Below are positions 61,265-64,000 of a stretch of DNA of 64,000 bases, one piece after another. The stretch is from Rivularia sp. PCC 7116. GTDB lineage: Bacteria > Cyanobacteriota > Cyanobacteriia > Cyanobacteriales > Nostocaceae. The first letter of the stretch is position 1; each line of letters opens with the position of its first letter. The stretch is from positions 3,472,001 to 3,536,000 of the forward strand of contig NC_019678.1 of assembly GCF_000316665.1 (NCBI RefSeq), in the 5' to 3' direction. A program made the position numbers and the translations under genes. The notes under the pieces were generated by a model. The model saw only the letters and a list, made by a program, of their open reading frames with translations, was not told the origin of the DNA and made no database searches.

Positions 61265-61405
61265 ATAAATTGGGAATGGGGAATTGGGAATTGGTAATTG
61301 GTAATTGGTAATTGGTAATTGGTAAAATCAATTATTCTTCCCCCTCTTCCCCATTTCCCCCCTCTTTCCCAATGCCCGATGCCCCATGCCCAATTCTCCA
61401 TTTTC
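61265..61405. repeat. STRR heptamers (TGGTAAT)n and (CCCAATG)-type
   Basis: At least five copies of a 7-mer 'ttggtaa' (about 61283-61326) followed by degenerate 'cccatgcccaattctcc' units. Same class as the arrays at 39.4 and 36.6 kb. Confidence 0.85.
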
Positions 61406-61492
61406 TAATCTTAAAAATAAACTTACCTCGGCGAAATTGCCACCATCATTGCTGTAGGATACTTAAGAATTAAGATAAAAGAGGGAATAAAT

Positions 61493-62524
61493 ATGTCTTT
61501 TAAATATAAAGTATTATCAATCGATGGTGGCGGTATTCGTGGTATTGTTCCGGCAATAATTCTTAAGGAAATTGAACAACGAACTCAAAAACGAATATGG
61601 GAATTGTTTGATTTAATCGCTGGAACTTCAACTGGAGGTTTTCTAGCAATGATTCTCACCATGCCAAATCCCGAAAATCCAAATACTGCTCGGTACAGTA
61701 TGGAAGAGATAATCAATATGTACCGAAAAGATGGAAAAAATATTTTTCACGAGCCTTTTTTAGAAAGTTTGACGGAAGTTGATGATTTATTAAGACCAAA
61801 ATATCCTTCTGAGGGTAGACAAAAAATTGCTGAAAAATACTTTCAGGATGCCGTTCTTCAAGATGCATTAACTAATATTTTTATTACTAGTTACGATATA
61901 GAGTTGCGGGTGCCGGTATTTTTTATTAATAATTCTACATTTCAAAGACATTCAGGAACTAGTTTTCGCAAGCTTTGTACCGATTACAAGATGATAGAAG
62001 CTGCGATGGCAACTTCTGCTGCTCCAACTTTTTTTGAACCTTATAAATTAGCGATGCGCGGTTGTGATGATGCTGGCGATTATGCTTTAGTCGATGGTGC
62101 AATGTTTGCAAATAATCCTACAGCCTTAGCAATTGTTGAAGCTATTATCTATTCGCAAAATCACGGTGAAGAAATAGGTTTAGAAAATATTTTAGTTGCT
62201 TCTTTTGGTACCGGTTCTCTGACAAGAAAATTTCCTTACGACGAAGCAGTTAATTGGGGAAAACTGCAATGGTTGCAGCCATTAATTAATATTTTTCTTG
62301 ATGGTGCTAGCGAGGTCGCAAACTATCAATTAAGACAGTTATTACCGGATGCCCAAAATATCGATAAACAGTACTACCGCTTCCAAAAAGAATTAACTGA
62401 AGCAAATGATGATTTAGATAATACGACTGAAGAAAATATGAAATTATTGGAAAAAGTTGCACATACAATTATTTCAGAGCAAAGTCGAGAACTTGATAAA
62501 TTGTGCGAGCATCTTGGAGCTTAA
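61493..62524 (+). CDS. Patatin-like phospholipase
   Basis: 343 residues, cytosolic. The patatin fold is shown by the oxyanion loop DGGGIRGIVP (11-20), the nucleophile elbow GTSTGG with Ser46, and the Asp of DGA (Asp201); the Ser-Asp dyad is complete. Further blocks are MATSAAPTFFEPY and NNPTALAIVEA. It should hydrolyse acyl esters of phospho- or glycolipids. The C-terminus from about 270 is helical and charged (ELTEANDDLDNTTEEN). A GAGGGAA Shine-Dalgarno sequence precedes the ATG. Patatins also act as effectors in some immune systems, but no such partner is adjacent, so a lipid-metabolism role is preferred. Confidence 0.93.
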   Translation: MSFKYKVLSIDGGGIRGIVPAIILKEIEQRTQKRIWELFDLIAGTSTGGFLAMILTMPNPENPNTARYSMEEIINMYRKDGKNIFHEPFLESLTEVDDLLRPKYPSEGRQKIAEKYFQDAVLQDALTNIFITSYDIELRVPVFFINNSTFQRHSGTSFRKLCTDYKMIEAAMATSAAPTFFEPYKLAMRGCDDAGDYALVDGAMFANNPTALAIVEAIIYSQNHGEEIGLENILVASFGTGSLTRKFPYDEAVNWGKLQWLQPLINIFLDGASEVANYQLRQLLPDAQNIDKQYYRFQKELTEANDDLDNTTEENMKLLEKVAHTIISEQSRELDKLCEHLGA

Positions 62525-62895
62525 AAAGACTCTTGATTATTTAATTTAGCCAAGAAATCTTGTAGGTTGGGTTAGACACGATAAGTAATGTGAGCTTGTG
62601 ACGAAAATCGATCAAATCGTGTCGTAACCCAACATGATTATTTAAAGATAGACTTAGAAGTTTTCTTGCGTCTAATCAAACCTACTAACTGTTCTCTGTT
62701 CCTTTTCACTCAACGGCTTTTAACACTGAAGGCATATTACTTTAGACTGAGAAACTTTTAAGAATAAATTCCTTTTGGGTGACGGATTTTAGCAATAAAC
62801 AGCGTTAATCTACAGCACAGAAGTGCAGCTACTGTTCCTAACCCAGACGGTAACAAGCTTTATCTTTATACAAATTAACTTCCTGTTACCAACCT
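62525..62895. other. 371-bp spacer with one palindromic repeat
   Basis: Contains an imperfect palindrome at 62566-62633 (GTTGGGTTAGACACGAT ... ATCGTGTCGTAACCCAAC, one-base indel) and no gene. Confidence 0.5.
62566..62633. repeat. Palindromic repeat GTTGGGTTA-GACACGAT
   Basis: 17- and 18-base arms that match in inverted orientation apart from a single inserted base, around a 33-base centre. Related by its GTTGGGTT end to the debris at 21.9-22.0 kb. Confidence 0.7.
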
Positions 62896-63354
62896 ATGAA
62901 ATTAGAAAGCGATAGTTTTTCTGCGGATGGATTAATTCCACCTGAATTTACCTGCGATGGTGAAGCAATTTCCCCATCTTTGAAGTGGGATGAACCACCT
63001 CGTGAAACCCAAAGTCTGGTGTTAATCATGGACGATCCAGATGCTCCCGGTAAGACTTTTGTTCATTGGGTGCTTTACGATATTCCACCGAAAACTCGTT
63101 ATATCCCTCAAGCAATTGCGCCGGATGCAATGCTAGATGGTAGCGGGATTCACGGCACTAACGACTACGAACAATTTGGTTACGGAGCTCCATGTCCCCC
63201 CGACGGAACCCATCGCTACTATTTCAAGCTATATGCTTTAGACACATCTTTAGGTTTAGCTGCGGGTGCTAGTAAAAAAGATATCGAAGCAGCTATGGAA
63301 GGGCATATAGTTTCGCAAACAGAATTAATCGGACGCTACAAACGACAAAAGTAG
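62896..63354 (+). CDS. YbhB/YbcL-type PEBP (Raf-kinase-inhibitor-like) protein
   Basis: 152 residues of the phosphatidylethanolamine-binding protein family. FTCDGEAISPSLKWDEPP, LVLIMDDPDAPGKTFVHWVLYDIP and the C-terminal YGAPCPPDGTHRYYFKLYALD contain the DPDxP, GxHR-like (DGTHRY) and ligand-pocket residues of bacterial YbhB/YbcL. No signal peptide, so cytosolic. Ligand and role unknown in bacteria. The gene stands alone, with a repeat-hairpin downstream. Confidence 0.94.
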   Translation: MKLESDSFSADGLIPPEFTCDGEAISPSLKWDEPPRETQSLVLIMDDPDAPGKTFVHWVLYDIPPKTRYIPQAIAPDAMLDGSGIHGTNDYEQFGYGAPCPPDGTHRYYFKLYALDTSLGLAAGASKKDIEAAMEGHIVSQTELIGRYKRQK

Positions 63355-63427
63355 TTTTTAGTAGTTTTTTTAATGAACTGGTGAAAGGAATTCGTAGTAG
63401 GTAATAGGGAATAGAAAACAGCAAAAT

Positions 63428-63490
63428 AAACCGGGTTTCTAGTCGTAAAAATATTATTCTTAGTTTAGCGATTCATTAGAAACCCGGTTT
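63428..63490. terminator. Long inverted repeat AAACCGGGTTTCT / AGAAACCCGGTTT
   Basis: Perfect 13-bp arms separated by 37 bases, after the PEBP gene. Belongs to the AACCCGGTTT family, here with a long loop, so more likely a repeat pair than a compact terminator. Confidence 0.55.
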
Positions 63491-63555
63491 CTAATCTAAG
63501 CACAACATATGACTTTAATCTAAAATTGAAATTATAGTCATGCAAGGTACGGCTT

Positions 63556-64000
63556 ATGTCTTCTCCATTTCCAGGAATGAACCCCTATCTAGAAAATCCT
63601 GAATTATGGTCGGAAGTTCATCATCGTTTGATTACAGCAATTGCTGATGCAGTAGAACCGCAACTTAGCCTAGAATATCGGGTAGCTATCGAAAAGCGGA
63701 CTTATTTAGGTGATGTTGAAGATTCGGTTTTGGTGGGAATTCCTGATGTAGCTGTAACAACTAAAAAAAATACTTCTACTGAGAATAAAGTAGCAACAGC
63801 AACTTTACCCGTTCAAGGTGAATCGGTAACTGTAAAACTTCCAGTACCGGAAGAAAAGAAAGAAGCATATTTAGAAATTCGAGAAGTCGCAACTGGGTAT
63901 GTCGTAACAACTATCGAAGTTCTTTCTCCTACTAATAAACGTACCGGAAAAGGAAGAGATGCTTACGAAGAAAAGCGTCGAGATGTATTAAGTACTCCTA
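63556..64000 (+). CDS. DUF4058-family protein, 5' part only
   Basis: The frame starts at ATG 63556 and is still open at the window end (148 full codons). The N-terminus MSSPFPGMNPYLENPELW with EVHHRLI, followed by IPDVAVTT and IEVLSPTNKRTGKGRDAYEEKR, is the DUF4058 signature, common and often multicopy in cyanobacteria. The C-terminal part is outside the window. The segment EVLSPTNK...YEEKRRD resembles the catalytic region of PD-(D/E)XK-like Uma2 nuclease folds, a suggestion only. Function unknown. Confidence 0.88.
   Translation, partial: MSSPFPGMNPYLENPELWSEVHHRLITAIADAVEPQLSLEYRVAIEKRTYLGDVEDSVLVGIPDVAVTTKKNTSTENKVATATLPVQGESVTVKLPVPEEKKEAYLEIREVATGYVVTTIEVLSPTNKRTGKGRDAYEEKRRDVLSTP

Noticed and set aside
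61493-62524. Patatin as an effector of a cyclic-nucleotide (CBASS-like) defence system
   Set aside because: No cyclase, sensor or ubiquitin-like partner gene is adjacent; a general lipase is more likely.

Overview
This window is chromosomal DNA of a cyanobacterium, most likely a filamentous, Nostocales-like (Rivulariaceae/Nostocaceae) organism. The evidence is photosynthesis and carbon genes of cyanobacterial type (phosphoribulokinase prk, petH with a CpcD-like phycobilisome-linker domain, glgC, a CAAD-domain protein, a carotenoid oxygenase), cyanobacteria-typical families (DICT-domain kinase, DUF1822, COP23, pentapeptide repeats), many GCGATCGC (HIP1) octamers, low-GC spacers and heptanucleotide tandem repeats. 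The strain cannot be named from sequence alone. Annotation rests on reading motifs in the translated sequence; no database search was run.

Layout. 0-8 kb: the end of a subtilisin-like protease with a small I9-like protein downstream, glgC, a J-domain chaperone, two peroxiredoxins on the minus strand, a glycogen-debranching-type glucosidase and a tRNA(CAT). glgC and the glucosidase are both glycogen genes. 8-18.5 kb: a LysM/M23 envelope peptidase, trmL, gshA, a DICT-GAF histidine kinase and two pentapeptide-repeat proteins. 19-23 kb: a co-directional set of a ProA-type reductase, a GCS2-like glutamate ligase and a zinc alcohol dehydrogenase, which looks like a small specialised pathway. 23-33 kb (minus): the helicase pcrA with a duplicated stand-alone copy of its C-terminal domain, a small membrane protein, an N-formylglutamate amidohydrolase-like protein, a hybrid-free histidine kinase, metK and prk. 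33-40 kb: petH with a probable small upstream ORF, hom, an SLH-domain protein, a CAAD protein and several small conserved-looking proteins.

40.8-53.4 kb is the accessory core and the best candidate for an undescribed system. It holds a sigma-70-like protein, a DUF1822 protein, a 1563-residue CHAT (caspase-like) protease fused to an nSTAND ATPase and 14 WD40 repeats, a secreted TPR protein, a secreted protein with two trypsin-like domains plus TPRs, a COP23 protein and an HtrA-like protease with a PPC domain. The region is dense in palindromic and tandem repeats, and one repeat family has entered the CHAT-ATPase reading frame. I infer a sensor-protease signalling or cell-death cassette; function is not shown by the sequence.

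53.9-64 kb: a carotenoid oxygenase, a 48-codon membrane miniprotein, an acyl-ACP synthetase/acyl-CoA ligase, a YlqD-like protein, the pyruvate dehydrogenase E2 subunit, a patatin-like lipase, a PEBP-family protein and the start of a DUF4058 protein.
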